Made by a program: the position numbers and the translations under genes. 64,000 bases of DNA from contig JABCZN010000001.1 of assembly GCA_013289665.1 (NCBI GenBank), positions 310,001 through 374,000 of the forward strand, written 5' to 3'. Below the pieces are notes generated by a model that made no database searches, had not been told where the DNA came from, and worked only from the letters and a program-made list of their open reading frames with translations. Within the stretch, counting starts at the first letter, position 1. Every line of letters begins with the position of its first letter. Of the stretch, positions 44,619 through 53,499 are shown in pieces. The stretch is from Acidobacteriota bacterium (GTDB lineage Bacteria > Acidobacteriota > Terriglobia > Acidiferrales > UBA7541).

Positions 44619-46345
44619 AGAGTTCTCCCGGGGGCAATCGGAGCATTGTCTGATGTAAAACCTGCCGGCACCGTGGTGATGGCGCCCAGCGAAGATGAGG
44701 AAACGAGCGCGGCGTACTTGGCGAAGACCCCATGGGTATAACGCGGCTTTGGCGGCTTCCAGTTGGCCATGCGCTTCTGAATTTCGGCGTCGGTCAGGGC
44801 CATGCTCAGGGTGCGCTTCGGCAGATCAAATGTAATCTTGTCTCCGTCGCGAACCGCGGCAATAGGCCCGCCATTCGCGGCTTCGGGAGCAACATGGCCG
44901 GCCATCAGCCCATGCGTTGCGCCGGAAAAACGTCCGTCGGTGAGTAGGGCAACATCGTCGCCGAGCCCTGCGCCAACAATTGCGGCGGTGACGGCCAACA
45001 TTTCGCGCATGCCCGGTCCGCCGCGCGGCCCTTCGTAACGAATCACGACCACGTCGCCGGCCTTGATCATTCCTTTGTCCACGGCGGCAAACGCGGCTTC
45101 TTCACTGTCAAACACCCGCGCCGGCCCGGTAAAATGCAGCGTCTTGTGCCCCGCAACTTTGACCACGCATCCCTCGGGCGCCAGATTCCCCTTGAGAATA
45201 ACTAGGCCGCCCGTTTCCTTGAGTGGGTTGCTTTTGCCGCGGACGACTTGCTGTCCCAAGGTTTCTTTAGCGCCTGCGGCTTCTTCGGCAAGCGTTCGTC
45301 CGGTAACGGTGAGTGAGTTTCCCTGGAGCAGGCCGGCTTCAAGCATGCGCTTTGCTATGAGCGGAGTGCCGCCCGCTGCATAAAGGTCGGTTGCGACAAA
45401 ACGTCCTCCTGGTTTGAGATCGGCCAGAATCGGCGTCCGCGAGCTGATGCGGTCAAAATCGTCGATCGAGAGGGGCAGCCCGGCTTCCCGGGCGATGGCC
45501 AGCAGGTGTAAAACCGCGTTTGTTGAACCGCCCGTTGCCGCGACGCCCGCGATCGCGTTTTCGATCGAGGTCTTGGTGATGATTTCTGAAGGCGTGGTGT
45601 TCTTGCGCAGCAAATCGAGCGCGAGTTCGCCGGCAAGCTCTCCGGCGTGGGCCTTGCCCGCGTCGGTGGCAGGCACGCTGGAAATTCCCATAGGCGCGAT
45701 GCCCAGAAATTCGCACACCAGAGCCATTGTGTTCGCAGTGAACTGCCCGCCGCAAGCGCCGGCGCCGGGGCACGCCGCGCATTCGAGTTCCTTCAGTTGC
45801 GCGTCGTTCATTTTTCCGCGAGCATGCGCGCCGACGGCTTCAAATACGTCTTGAATAGTGACGGAGTGCCCTTCGTACTGGCCGGGCGCGATAGATCCAC
45901 CATACAGAATCAAGCCCGGGATATTCAGCCGGGCCAAAGCCATGGCGCCACCCGGAATGGTTTTGTCGCAGCCGACCAGAACGATCAAGCCGTCCAAAAG
46001 ATTGCCGCGGGTGACGAGTTCGATTGAGTCGGCAATTACTTCGCGACTGATCAACGAAGCGCGCATCCCTTCCGTGCCCATCGTGATGCCGTCGGAAATG
46101 GAAACGGTGTTAAACTCCAGCGGCGTGCCGCCAGCGGCGCGGATGCCGTCGCGGACGTGAACGGCAAGTTCGCGAAGATGGTAGTTGCATGGGCCGATTT
46201 CGATCCAGGTGTTGGCGATGCCAATCAGCGGCTTGGAAAAATCTTCATCCTTCAGGCCGGCGGCGCGCAGCATGGCGCGCGCGGGGGCGCGGTGCGCCCC
46301 ATCGGTGAGAACGCTACTGCGGGGTTTCAACAAGCTGTCGGACAC
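44615..46345 (-). CDS. ilvD: Dihydroxy-acid dehydratase IlvD
   Basis: This iron-sulfur dehydratase forms the 2-keto acids of valine and isoleucine. Cluster cysteines lie in [22 protein letters not shown] and [19 protein letters not shown]. The C-terminal domain has [20 protein letters not shown]. The GTG at 46345 is used because AGGAGG lies nine bases upstream; the frame remains open to a GTG at 46375. It is about 576 residues and is first in the ilvD-B-N-C operon, behind a leader with a terminator-like hairpin. Confidence 0.96.
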   Translation of the reverse strand: MSDSLLKPRSSVLTDGAHRAPARAMLRAAGLKDEDFSKPLIGIANTWIEIGPCNYHLRELAVHVRDGIRAAGGTPLEFNTVSISDGITMGTEGMRASLISREVIADSIELVTRGNLLDGLIVLVGCDKTIPGGAMALARLNIPGLILYGGSIAPGQYEGHSVTIQDVFEAVGAHARGKMNDAQLKELECAACPGAGACGGQFTANTMALVCEFLGIAPMGISSVPATDAGKAHAGELAGELALDLLRKNTTPSEIITKTSIENAIAGVAATGGSTNAVLHLLAIAREAGLPLSIDDFDRISSRTPILADLKPGGRFVATDLYAAGGTPLIAKRMLEAGLLQGNSLTVTGRTLAEEAAGAKETLGQQVVRGKSNPLKETGGLVILKGNLAPEGCVVKVAGHKTLHFTGPARVFDSEEAAFAAVDKGMIKAGDVVVIRYEGPRGGPGMREMLAVTAAIVGAGLGDDVALLTDGRFSGATHGLMAGHVAPEAANGGPIAAVRDGDKITFDLPKRTLSMALTDAEIQKRMANWKPPKPRYTHGVFAKYAALVSSSSLGAITTVPAGFTSDNAPIAPGRTL

Positions 46346-46392
46346 TTCCGCATCCCTCCTCAGAACCTTGCCCACCCATCAAAAACAAGGGC

Positions 46393-46436
46393 GGCCATCA
46401 TCCACAGATGGATGATGGCCCCGAAACACATTTCGG
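46393..46436 (-). promoter_or_regulatory. Leader hairpins of the ilv operon, candidate attenuator
   Basis: On the minus strand two hairpins are back to back: CCGAAA-tgtg-TTTCGG (46436-46421), then an 11-bp perfect stem GGCCATCATCC / GGATGATGGCC (46420-46393, six-base loop), followed by GCCCTTG and TTTTT. The structure ends about 36 bases before the AGGAGG of ilvD. A terminator-like stem in a leader of a branched-chain amino-acid operon suggests attenuation, but I could not find a convincing Ile/Val/Leu-rich leader peptide. Confidence 0.45.
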
Positions 46437-46777
46437 ATGCAGCTGACTCCCCGCCATCACCCGCCTGCAAAACTTCCCATGTGGCACACGCTGATTTGCA
46501 ACATCGAGTCGATCGTCGGGCACAACTGCAGCGATGCAGCGGGCCGTAACGCTACCGCCCATGGAACTACAAGGATGAGCGAATTGGCTGAATCAGTCAA
46601 ATTAATAGAAATGCTAAACAACATAAGCGTAACGTATGGCAGTTTCTGTACGTCCCACGGTCAACGGCAACTCTCGGAGACAGGCCCGGTAAGCCAATGC
46701 CGGGCGGCGAAGTATAATGTTTGTGCAAGTACCTCGGCAGAGGCATCTACTTTCGAACGAGGAGCATCCATAAACCC
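46437..46777. promoter_or_regulatory. Divergent intergenic region between ilvD and the aminotransferase gene
   Basis: This region must hold both promoters. It contains a 17-bp near-palindrome TTGGCTGAATCAGTCAA at 46584-46600 (one G.T mismatch between arms), followed by AT-rich sequence, the best operator candidate. The 12-mer CCCATGTGGCAC at 46476-46487 is identical to 8721-8732 beside enhancer copy A. No clear -10/-35 pair stands out. Confidence 0.4.
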
Positions 46778-48151
46778 ATGGCAATTCAGGCTTCGAAGGC
46801 TTCGCCGGTGCGTTTGCTGAGCAGTTCTTACGAAGAGTACGTGAACCCGCAGTGGGTTGCCCTACTGAACGTCCTGGACATGAACGTCCGCTACCAGCGT
46901 TGCGCCGGCAGTGAACTTTTTACCAATGACGGCCGGCGCATCCTGGATTTTCTTTCCGGTTATTGCGTCCACAATACCGGCCACAACCATCCTTATATAG
47001 TGCAGGCGCTCAAAGATGAATTGGACAAGAGCGGTCCGGCCATGCTGCAGAGCCACGTGCCGGAAATCGCCGGGGAACTCGCCCAGCGGTTGTGCCAGCT
47101 CGCTGGTGGAGGATTAAAGAAGGTTTATTTTGGCAGCAGCGGCAGCGAAGGCGTCGAGGCGGCCATCAAGTTTGCCCGCGCCACCACCGGCCGCACCGGA
47201 ATTGTATATGCCAGGAGCAGCTTTCACGGCCTTACTGCCGGAGCTCTCTCTTTGATGAACGACGCCTTCTGGCGCGACGGCTTCGGGCCGCTTCTTCAGG
47301 ACACGGTGGGCGTGGAGTACGGCGACGCGAGTGCCCTGGAAAGTGCCTTGCAGACCCGGCGCCACGCCGCTTTGGTGCTCGAACCGGTGCAGGCCGAGGC
47401 GGGTATTCGGGTTCCTTCGAAAGCGTATCTGCAGAAGGCAGAGGAGCTTTGCGGGAAAACCGGAACCTTGTTTGTGATCGATGAAGTGCAGACGGGCATG
47501 TTCCGCACCGGGACGTTCCTCGCTTCCCACCAGTTCGAACTCCGGCCCGACATCGTGGTTTTGGCGAAAGCGCTCAGCGGTGGCTTGATGCCCGTCAGTG
47601 CCGTGCTGATGACCGACAAAATCTATCACGCTGTGTATTCCTCCCTCCGTCGCGCGATTGTGCACACCTCCACGTTCAGCGAGAACAGCCTCTCGATGCG
47701 GGCGGGTCTCGCGTCGCTGGACGTGCTCGAATCCCAACAACTCGGGCCGCGGGCAATGGAGCTTGGCGAGATGTTCCGCGCGAAATTACGCAACCAACTG
47801 GCTCCCTTCCAAATGGTAAAGGAAGTCCGGGGGATGGGCCTGCTCTCGGGTATTGAGTTTGTGGCCCCCCAAAAGATGTTACTGCGGGTTCCGTTCGAAG
47901 CTTTTCACCGGATTCATCCGGCAATGTTCGGGCAAATCGTGGTCATGCGCATGTTCCGCGATAACAATATCCTCACACAGATCTGCGGCAACAACTTCAT
48001 GGTGCTGAAAGCGGCGCCGCCCCTGGTGGTGAAAGAAGAGCAGCTGGATGAGTTCGTGGCCGCCATTCGCAGCGTGGTGGAGCTGGCGCACACTTCGGCA
48101 GCCTTCTGGACCGAAGCGCTGGGTCTCGCGCGCCGGGCCGTGAATGTCTGA
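46778..48151 (+). CDS. Class III (acetylornithine/HpnO-like) aminotransferase
   Basis: A fold-type I PLP enzyme of about 457 residues. The cofactor blocks are GSSGSEGVEAAIKFARATTGR, the PLP-ring Asp in LFVIDEVQTGMFRTG, and the Schiff-base Lys at about residue 264 in VVLAKALSGGLMPVSAVL. The start ATG at 46778 was chosen over the frame start at 46721 because it has GAGG upstream. The C-terminal extension after residue 430 is long. Substrate unknown. The next two genes (FAD oxidoreductase, YceI) suggest a role in lipid or quinone-like metabolite modification; this is inference. Confidence 0.85.
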   Translation: MAIQASKASPVRLLSSSYEEYVNPQWVALLNVLDMNVRYQRCAGSELFTNDGRRILDFLSGYCVHNTGHNHPYIVQALKDELDKSGPAMLQSHVPEIAGELAQRLCQLAGGGLKKVYFGSSGSEGVEAAIKFARATTGRTGIVYARSSFHGLTAGALSLMNDAFWRDGFGPLLQDTVGVEYGDASALESALQTRRHAALVLEPVQAEAGIRVPSKAYLQKAEELCGKTGTLFVIDEVQTGMFRTGTFLASHQFELRPDIVVLAKALSGGLMPVSAVLMTDKIYHAVYSSLRRAIVHTSTFSENSLSMRAGLASLDVLESQQLGPRAMELGEMFRAKLRNQLAPFQMVKEVRGMGLLSGIEFVAPQKMLLRVPFEAFHRIHPAMFGQIVVMRMFRDNNILTQICGNNFMVLKAAPPLVVKEEQLDEFVAAIRSVVELAHTSAAFWTEALGLARRAVNV

Positions 48152-48209
48152 ATTCGATTTCGCAAAGGTCGAATCGCCATAAGAAAAAGCGCGGGAATGG
48201 GGGCTAGGA

Positions 48210-49328
48210 GTGGTCTCCGGCAGAGTAAACGTGGATGTGTTTGTTATTGGTGGAGGACCGGCCGGATTGGCCGCCGCTATCGCGGCGCGCCAACGAGGAA
48301 TGTCCGTCGTGGTGGCTGACGGCACCGAGCCTCCGATTGACAAGGCCTGCGGCGAAGGCTTGATGCCCGAAACGATCGCGGCATTAGGAGAACTCGGAGT
48401 CGAAATCCAGCCTGACGCCGGATATCGGATTCGTGGGATCCGGTTCCTACAGCAAGAGACACAGGTTGGCGCGGGATTTCCGCAGGCTCTCGGTGTCGGC
48501 ATCCGGCGCACAATTTTGCACCAGTGGCTGATCGCCAGGGCAGAAGAGTGCGGGGTGCGATTGATGTGGAGGACCCCCGTTTCCGCGATTACGAAAATCG
48601 GGGTGCAGTTACCCGCGGAATTTGTAACCTCCACTTGGATTGTAGGCGCCGATGGCAGCGGCTCGCGCGTTCGCCGGTGGAGCGGCCTGGATGCGACGGC
48701 CCGGCAAAATCAAAGATATGCCACGCGACGGCACTACCGCGTGTTTCCCTGGACCGATCACGTGGAAATTCATTGGGGACGTCGGGCCCAGGCTTACGTG
48801 ACCCCGATCGGACGCGAAGAAGTTTGCATTGTCGTGATGGCCATGCGCGCCGTGGACGCCTCCGTCGATTCCATGTTGCGAGATTGCCCGCAACTGGAGC
48901 AGCGCCTGTCAGGCGCGGGCCTTGTCAGCCGCGAGCGAGGCGCGGTCACGCAGATGCACTCCCTTCGCGCAGTCCATTCAGGCAACGTTGCGTTGGTTGG
49001 AGACGCTTCCGGCGGCGTCGATGCCATCACCGGCGAGGGTTTGCGCCTCGCCTTCCGGCAAGCCATTGCGCTCGCGGACGCCATGGGGCGCGACGACTTG
49101 CGGAGTTACGCGCGGGCACACCGGAGACTGGCACGGAAGCCCACGCTTATGGGAGAGTTGCTCCTGACGTTGGCAAGGAAGGAAGGGTTGCGGACCCGGT
49201 CCATCCGAATACTTGCAAAACGCCCAGAACTTTTTGCGCGCTTGCTGGCTGTTCATACCGGGGGCGCGGCATTGGGAGACTTGCTCTCCGCAGGCGCGCA
49301 CCTTGGATGGCGGTTCCTGACCACTTAG
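48210..49328 (+). CDS. FAD-dependent oxidoreductase (geranylgeranyl reductase/UbiH-like)
   Basis: The Rossmann motif DVFVIGGGPAGLAAAIAARQRG is N-terminal, followed by ACGEGLMPETIAALGELGV, the CGxGL pattern of GGR-type and type III polyketide-associated monooxygenases. A central WIVGADGSGSRVRRW (DG motif) and GNVALVGDASGGVDAITGEGLRLAFRQAIALADA (GD motif) complete the fold. The start could be GTG at 48210 or GTG at 48231. No polyketide synthase gene is adjacent. It probably hydroxylates or reduces a hydrophobic substrate at the membrane. Confidence 0.88.
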   Translation: MVSGRVNVDVFVIGGGPAGLAAAIAARQRGMSVVVADGTEPPIDKACGEGLMPETIAALGELGVEIQPDAGYRIRGIRFLQQETQVGAGFPQALGVGIRRTILHQWLIARAEECGVRLMWRTPVSAITKIGVQLPAEFVTSTWIVGADGSGSRVRRWSGLDATARQNQRYATRRHYRVFPWTDHVEIHWGRRAQAYVTPIGREEVCIVVMAMRAVDASVDSMLRDCPQLEQRLSGAGLVSRERGAVTQMHSLRAVHSGNVALVGDASGGVDAITGEGLRLAFRQAIALADAMGRDDLRSYARAHRRLARKPTLMGELLLTLARKEGLRTRSIRILAKRPELFARLLAVHTGGAALGDLLSAGAHLGWRFLTT

Positions 49329-49341
49329 GAGAGCAAGCAAC

Positions 49342-49971
49342 ATGCGCATATACGGTTGGAAGTCGGCGACGGCGTCGCTGGGAATTGCCTTCTGCGTTCT
49401 GATCCTGCTTTCCGCGGCGCCGGCTCCTCCGCTTCCGCAAGCCACGCAGGCTGCAGTCCACGAAATTTCGCTGGCAGTCGACCCCGCTCAAACCAAACTT
49501 CACTTCAGCGTGGACAGCACGCTGCATATGGTGCACGGCACGTTCACGGTGAAAAGCGGCTCGCTGCAATTCGACCCGCAAACGGGAAAGGCCAGCGGCG
49601 CCATAGTGGTTAACGCCGTCAGCGGAGAAACAGGCAACAATTCGCGCGACCAGCGCATGCACAAGGAAATTCTGGAGAGCTGGAAGTTTGGGGAAGCGAC
49701 CTTTCGCCCCATCCAAATTGATGGGCACGTATCCTTCACTGCGCCGTCGGACTTCAAAGTGAAGGGCATCATCACGCTGCACGGCACGGATCACGAACTC
49801 GTCGCAGACGTTCACTCCGAATTCACCGGAGATCGTTGGAAGGGAACCGCCAAATTTGATGTTCCCTACACCAAATGGGGCATCAAGGATCCCAGCAATT
49901 TTCTGCTGAAGGTGAGGCCGGTCGTGAACGTAGAGCTTGAGCTGGCCGGAATGAAAGTGAGCACGCAGTAA
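49342..49971 (+). CDS. YceI-family periplasmic lipocalin-like protein
   Basis: A signal peptide (SLGIAFCVLILLSAAPAPPLPQA) is followed by a YceI beta-barrel that typically binds isoprenoid chains: VDPAQTKLHFSVDSTLHMVHGTF, then SRDQRMHKEILESWKFGEATFRP, then VKGIITLHGTDHELVADV. AGGAG precedes the ATG, and the gene starts 13 bases after the FAD oxidoreductase stop, so they are co-transcribed. A polyprenyl or quinone-like ligand would link the two products. Confidence 0.9.
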   Translation: MRIYGWKSATASLGIAFCVLILLSAAPAPPLPQATQAAVHEISLAVDPAQTKLHFSVDSTLHMVHGTFTVKSGSLQFDPQTGKASGAIVVNAVSGETGNNSRDQRMHKEILESWKFGEATFRPIQIDGHVSFTAPSDFKVKGIITLHGTDHELVADVHSEFTGDRWKGTAKFDVPYTKWGIKDPSNFLLKVRPVVNVELELAGMKVSTQ

Positions 49972-50125
49972 ATGTGATGGGAATCACACGCGTTTTTTCA
50001 GCCTGCGCCGGGTTTTCATTTGCATATCCGCCGGGCTTCCCGCATCATTGATAGTTTGGGTTACAGCTCTCCTGCCGGATGGCTGTGCCTTGTGTGGTCG
50101 ACCTACGAACTAACTGAGGAAATTC

Positions 50126-51439
50126 ATGGAAAAGCCAACAAGTATTGCCGCGCCGAAAGGAAAGCTTGGAGTGCTGCTGCCGGGCATGGGCGCGGTTGCG
50201 ACAACATTCATGGCCGGTGTGGAACTTGTGCGCAAGAAGAAAGCGCAGCCGGTCGGCTCGCTCACGCAGATGGCGACCATCCGCCTGGGGAAGCGCACCG
50301 ACGGACGCTCGCCACGCATTAAAGATTTTGTGAAGCTGGCCAAGCTGGAAGACATCGTCTTCGGCGGCTGGGATATTTTTCCAGACAGCTCGTACGAAGC
50401 CGCCGCAAAAGCCGGGGTTCTCGATCCCCATCACCTGGCGATGGTGAAAACGTTTCTCTCCAGGATCAAGCCGATGCCCGCCGCCTTTGACCGCGAATAC
50501 GTGAAGATGCTGGATGGAAAGCACGTCAAGAAGGGCAAAAACAAGTACGAAATTGCGCTGCAGATCAAGGACGACATCGCGAAATTCAAAAAAAAGAACG
50601 GCTGCTCGCGCCTGGTGATGCTGTGGTGCGGCTCGACGGAGATCTTCCTCACCCATGACGACGTACACTCGACCCCCGAGAAATTCGAGAAGGCGATGAA
50701 GGAAAATCACCACGCGATCGCCCCGTCCATGCTTTATGCTTGGGCGGCAATTACTAGCGGCATCGCTTACGGAAACGGCGCGCCGAACCTGAGCGTGGAT
50801 ATTCCCGCACTGCAGGCCCTGGCTCAAAAGCACAACGTGCCGGTTGCCGGAAAAGACTTCAAGACCGGGCAGACCCTCATCAAGACCGTTTTGGCGCCCG
50901 CCTTCAAGGCCCGCATGTTGGGATTGAACGGCTGGTTCTCCACCAACATTCTCGGCAACCGCGACGGCGAAGTCCTCGAGGATCCCGGATCCTTCAAGAC
51001 CAAGGAAGAATCAAAGCTTGGCGCTCTCGAATTCATCCTGCAACCGCATCTCTATCCGGAGCTGTACAAGACGATCCACCACAAGGTGCGCATCAACTAC
51101 TACCCGCCGCGCGGCGACAACAAAGAGGGCTGGGATAACATTGATATCTTCGGGTGGCTCGGCTATCCGATGCAGATCAAGGTGGACTTCCTTTGCCGCG
51201 ATTCGATCCTCGCGGCCCCAATCGTTCTCGACCTGGTTCTGTTCCTCGATCTCGCGCAGCGAGCCGGGATGCGTGGCATCCAGGAATGGCTCAGCTTCTA
51301 CTTCAAGTCGCCGATGACCGCACCGGAACTCTACCCGGAGCACGACTTGTTCATCCAGCTAATGAAGTTGAAGAACACGCTGCGCTGGATGGTAGGCGAG
51401 GACCTGATCACCCACCTCGGTCAGGAATACTACGACTAG
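50126..51439 (+). CDS. ino1: Inositol-3-phosphate synthase
   Basis: This NAD-dependent enzyme isomerises glucose-6-phosphate to myo-inositol-1-phosphate. The NAD site is GVLLPGMGAVATTFMAGVELV, and the family blocks GGWDIFPDSSYEAA, AGKDFKTGQTLIKTVLAPAFKARMLGLNGWFSTNILGNRDGEVL and the catalytic-lysine region SFKTKEESKL are clear. It is 437 residues, bacterial/archaeal length. GAGGAA precedes the ATG. It suggests inositol lipids or inositol-based solutes in this organism. Confidence 0.96.
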   Translation: MEKPTSIAAPKGKLGVLLPGMGAVATTFMAGVELVRKKKAQPVGSLTQMATIRLGKRTDGRSPRIKDFVKLAKLEDIVFGGWDIFPDSSYEAAAKAGVLDPHHLAMVKTFLSRIKPMPAAFDREYVKMLDGKHVKKGKNKYEIALQIKDDIAKFKKKNGCSRLVMLWCGSTEIFLTHDDVHSTPEKFEKAMKENHHAIAPSMLYAWAAITSGIAYGNGAPNLSVDIPALQALAQKHNVPVAGKDFKTGQTLIKTVLAPAFKARMLGLNGWFSTNILGNRDGEVLEDPGSFKTKEESKLGALEFILQPHLYPELYKTIHHKVRINYYPPRGDNKEGWDNIDIFGWLGYPMQIKVDFLCRDSILAAPIVLDLVLFLDLAQRAGMRGIQEWLSFYFKSPMTAPELYPEHDLFIQLMKLKNTLRWMVGEDLITHLGQEYYD

Positions 51440-51515
51440 AGCGAATTTTTCCTGAACGATTCCTACCGAACCGTACCCGACAATTGTCATCCTGAGCGTA
51501 TCCGGCAAGGATAGC

Positions 51516-51552
51516 CGAACAACTTCAACCTAAGAATTATGCAAGTTGTTCG
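51516..51552. repeat. 10-bp inverted repeat between convergent genes
   Basis: CGAACAACTT (51516-51525) and AAGTTGTTCG (51543-51552) are perfect arms around a 17-base loop, preceded by GTCATCCTGAGCG, a phrase that I associate with dispersed intergenic repeats in related genomes. It lies between the inositol-phosphate synthase and oxidoreductase 3' ends and may act as a bidirectional stop or be a repeat element. Confidence 0.45.
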
Positions 51553-51597
51553 AGTTGGAGAGAAATTAGCACTTGGGAGCAGGGGCCGGGTGATTTT

Positions 51598-52614
51598 CTA
51601 CAAACTCTCCGGCTTCTCCCACTTGCCCGATTGCACAGACCGGAACAACGCCTCAATCACCGCCGTGTTGCACACCGCATCTTCCATCGAGTTCGGCACT
51701 TCCTGATTTTCCCGGATCGCTTTCGAAAACAGGTCAGCTTGAATTGTGAACTGATTGCAGATGGGCAGTGATTCGGCAACCTGACTCGCGCCGGCATACA
51801 GATCCTTCCCGTCGTCGATAAAGATCCGGGATGGCTTGTCGGTTGGCGCGTTAAACGGGATCTCGATGTCTAGGCGCCCTTCCGTGCCGAGGAATTGCAT
51901 CCGCTGGTAGTAGATAAGTTGCGTGGAGACCGTGAAAATGCACTGCCCCGCCGCAAACTCCAGAATGGCGGATGTCAGACGGTCAGTTTTGAAACTCGGA
52001 TCAAGTTCCATACAAGCCAGGACGCGGACAGGCTCCTCGCCAAAAATGAACCGCGACATCCGAACCGGGTAGCAGCCGATATCCATCAGCGCCCCGCCCG
52101 CAAGTTCCACCGAATTCCGCACATTCTCCGGATTCACGTTGAAGTAGCTGAATAAGCAAACGGCCGAGCGAAGCTTGCCGATGCGTCCTCCGCGCACCAG
52201 TTCTTGCGCGCGCATCCACTGCGGATGGCTTCGCACCATGAATGCTTCGCCAACCCTCACCCCATACTTGTCGCGAGCCTCAAGCAATCGCCGCGCCTCC
52301 GCCACCGTCCGTGCCACCGGTTTTTCACATAGCACATGCTTTCCCCGTCGAGCCGCGCGAATGGACCATTCGACATGCAAGTGGTTGGGAAGGGGATTGT
52401 AAATCGCCTCAATTTCCGGATCGTTGATCAATTCCTCGTACGATCCATAAGCCCGAGGAATGGACAACTCCTGAGCGAACTGCCGCGCCTTCTCCAGCGA
52501 ACGCGAAGCCACCGCCGCAACCTCCGCCAGCTCGCACTGAAGCATGCCCGGTACCGCACGCCGCCGGGCTATGGACGCGGCGCTCAAAATCCCCCATTTC
52601 ACTTTTTTTGTCAT
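51598..52614 (-). CDS. Gfo/Idh/MocA-family NAD(P)-dependent oxidoreductase
   Basis: The ATG at 52614 (GGGGAA upstream) gives 338 residues; the frame extends upstream as a shadow inside the aquaporin gene. N-terminal Rossmann fold: VKWGILSAASIARRRAVPGM, then IYNPLPNHLHVEWSIRAARRGKHVLCEKPVA with the EKP lysine of the family. The C-terminal alpha/beta domain contains GGALMDIGCYPVRMSRFIFGEEP (the DxGxH-like motif appears as DIGCY). A sugar or inositol substrate is likely for the family, and inositol synthase lies next door, though convergently. Confidence 0.9.
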   Translation of the reverse strand: MTKKVKWGILSAASIARRRAVPGMLQCELAEVAAVASRSLEKARQFAQELSIPRAYGSYEELINDPEIEAIYNPLPNHLHVEWSIRAARRGKHVLCEKPVARTVAEARRLLEARDKYGVRVGEAFMVRSHPQWMRAQELVRGGRIGKLRSAVCLFSYFNVNPENVRNSVELAGGALMDIGCYPVRMSRFIFGEEPVRVLACMELDPSFKTDRLTSAILEFAAGQCIFTVSTQLIYYQRMQFLGTEGRLDIEIPFNAPTDKPSRIFIDDGKDLYAGASQVAESLPICNQFTIQADLFSKAIRENQEVPNSMEDAVCNTAVIEALFRSVQSGKWEKPESL

Positions 52615-52630
52615 TGGTTCCCCGGTGATG

Positions 52631-53359
52631 TCAGAATGCAAGAATCTTGACCAGCAATCCCGCCAGCGCCCCGCCGGCCAGCGGCCCGAACACGGGAATC
52701 GCCGCGTAGTCCCATCCCGACGCGCCCTTTCCCGCGATCGGCAAGATTGCGTGAGCGATTCGTGGCCCAAGATCGCGCGCCGGGTTGATGGCGTAACCTG
52801 TCGGGCCGCCGAGCGAAAGCCCAACGCCCCACACCAGGCTGCCCACCAAATACGGCCCCAGTCCGGCAACCGGACCCGTGGCCGCCACATTCTTCGAAAA
52901 AATCGCGAAGACGACAAACACAAGAACGAATGTGGCGATGATTTCGCTCAAAAAGTTCGCAGGCAAGTTTCGAATTGCGGGAGAATTGCAAAACACCCCC
53001 AACTTCGCGGCTTGATCGGGCGTCTCTTTCCAATGCGGAAGAAAGTGCAGCCAGACCAGCGTCGCTCCCAGAATTCCGCCGAGCATTTGCGCGGTAAAAA
53101 AAGAGAGCAAATTCGAGAAGTCCCCGCTGCGAATCGCCAGGCCGAGTGTCACCGCGGGATTCAGGTGAGCGCTGGGACTCCCGCAGGCGATCGCGGTGAA
53201 GACGCCGGCGATCACGGCCATCGCCCAGCCCGTCGTAATAACAATCCATCCGGAATTTTCTGCCTTCGATTTTTTCAGTAGCACACCCGCAACCACGCCG
53301 TCACCCATCATGATCAGCACCAGCGTGCCCATAAACTCCCCGAACCAGGGTGATAGCAT
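52631..53359 (-). CDS. Aquaglyceroporin (MIP family, GlpF-like)
   Basis: Six membrane spans and two half-helices with NPA motifs: HLNPAVTLGLA and YAINPARDLGPR. The Asp after the second NPAR is the mark of glycerol-conducting channels, so glycerol or other small neutral solutes can be expected. It is 242 residues, normal length. The oxidoreductase gene follows after 16 bases on the same strand, suggesting one transcript that imports and oxidises a polyol (inference). Confidence 0.94.
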   Translation of the reverse strand: MLSPWFGEFMGTLVLIMMGDGVVAGVLLKKSKAENSGWIVITTGWAMAVIAGVFTAIACGSPSAHLNPAVTLGLAIRSGDFSNLLSFFTAQMLGGILGATLVWLHFLPHWKETPDQAAKLGVFCNSPAIRNLPANFLSEIIATFVLVFVVFAIFSKNVAATGPVAGLGPYLVGSLVWGVGLSLGGPTGYAINPARDLGPRIAHAILPIAGKGASGWDYAAIPVFGPLAGGALAGLLVKILAF

Positions 53360-53499
53360 TTAGAACTCCTCGCGAGGTTTTACCCCATTCTATTTCCCAC
53401 AGTTTCGCGCAAAGAGCAAACTGCCTGATTCACGCTCGATCCCTAAGAATTCTTGCGGTGTCTATTCGAAGGAAGTTTGCCACCCACGCCGCGCAACAA

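Noticed and set aside
43722..44741. 339-codon plus-strand open frame
   Set aside because: Antisense to ilvB, with no domain-like sequence and no ribosome-binding site.
46476..46504. Third copy of the enhancer element near the ilv operon
   Set aside because: Only the 12-mer CCCATGTGGCAC and a few other bases match; the first block is not conserved and no GG-N10-GC site lies 90 bases downstream.
46450..46540. Leader peptide for ilv attenuation on the minus strand
   Set aside because: The candidate frame contains only scattered Ile and Val codons (CIAAVV), has no good ribosome-binding site and does not place a codon run before the hairpin.
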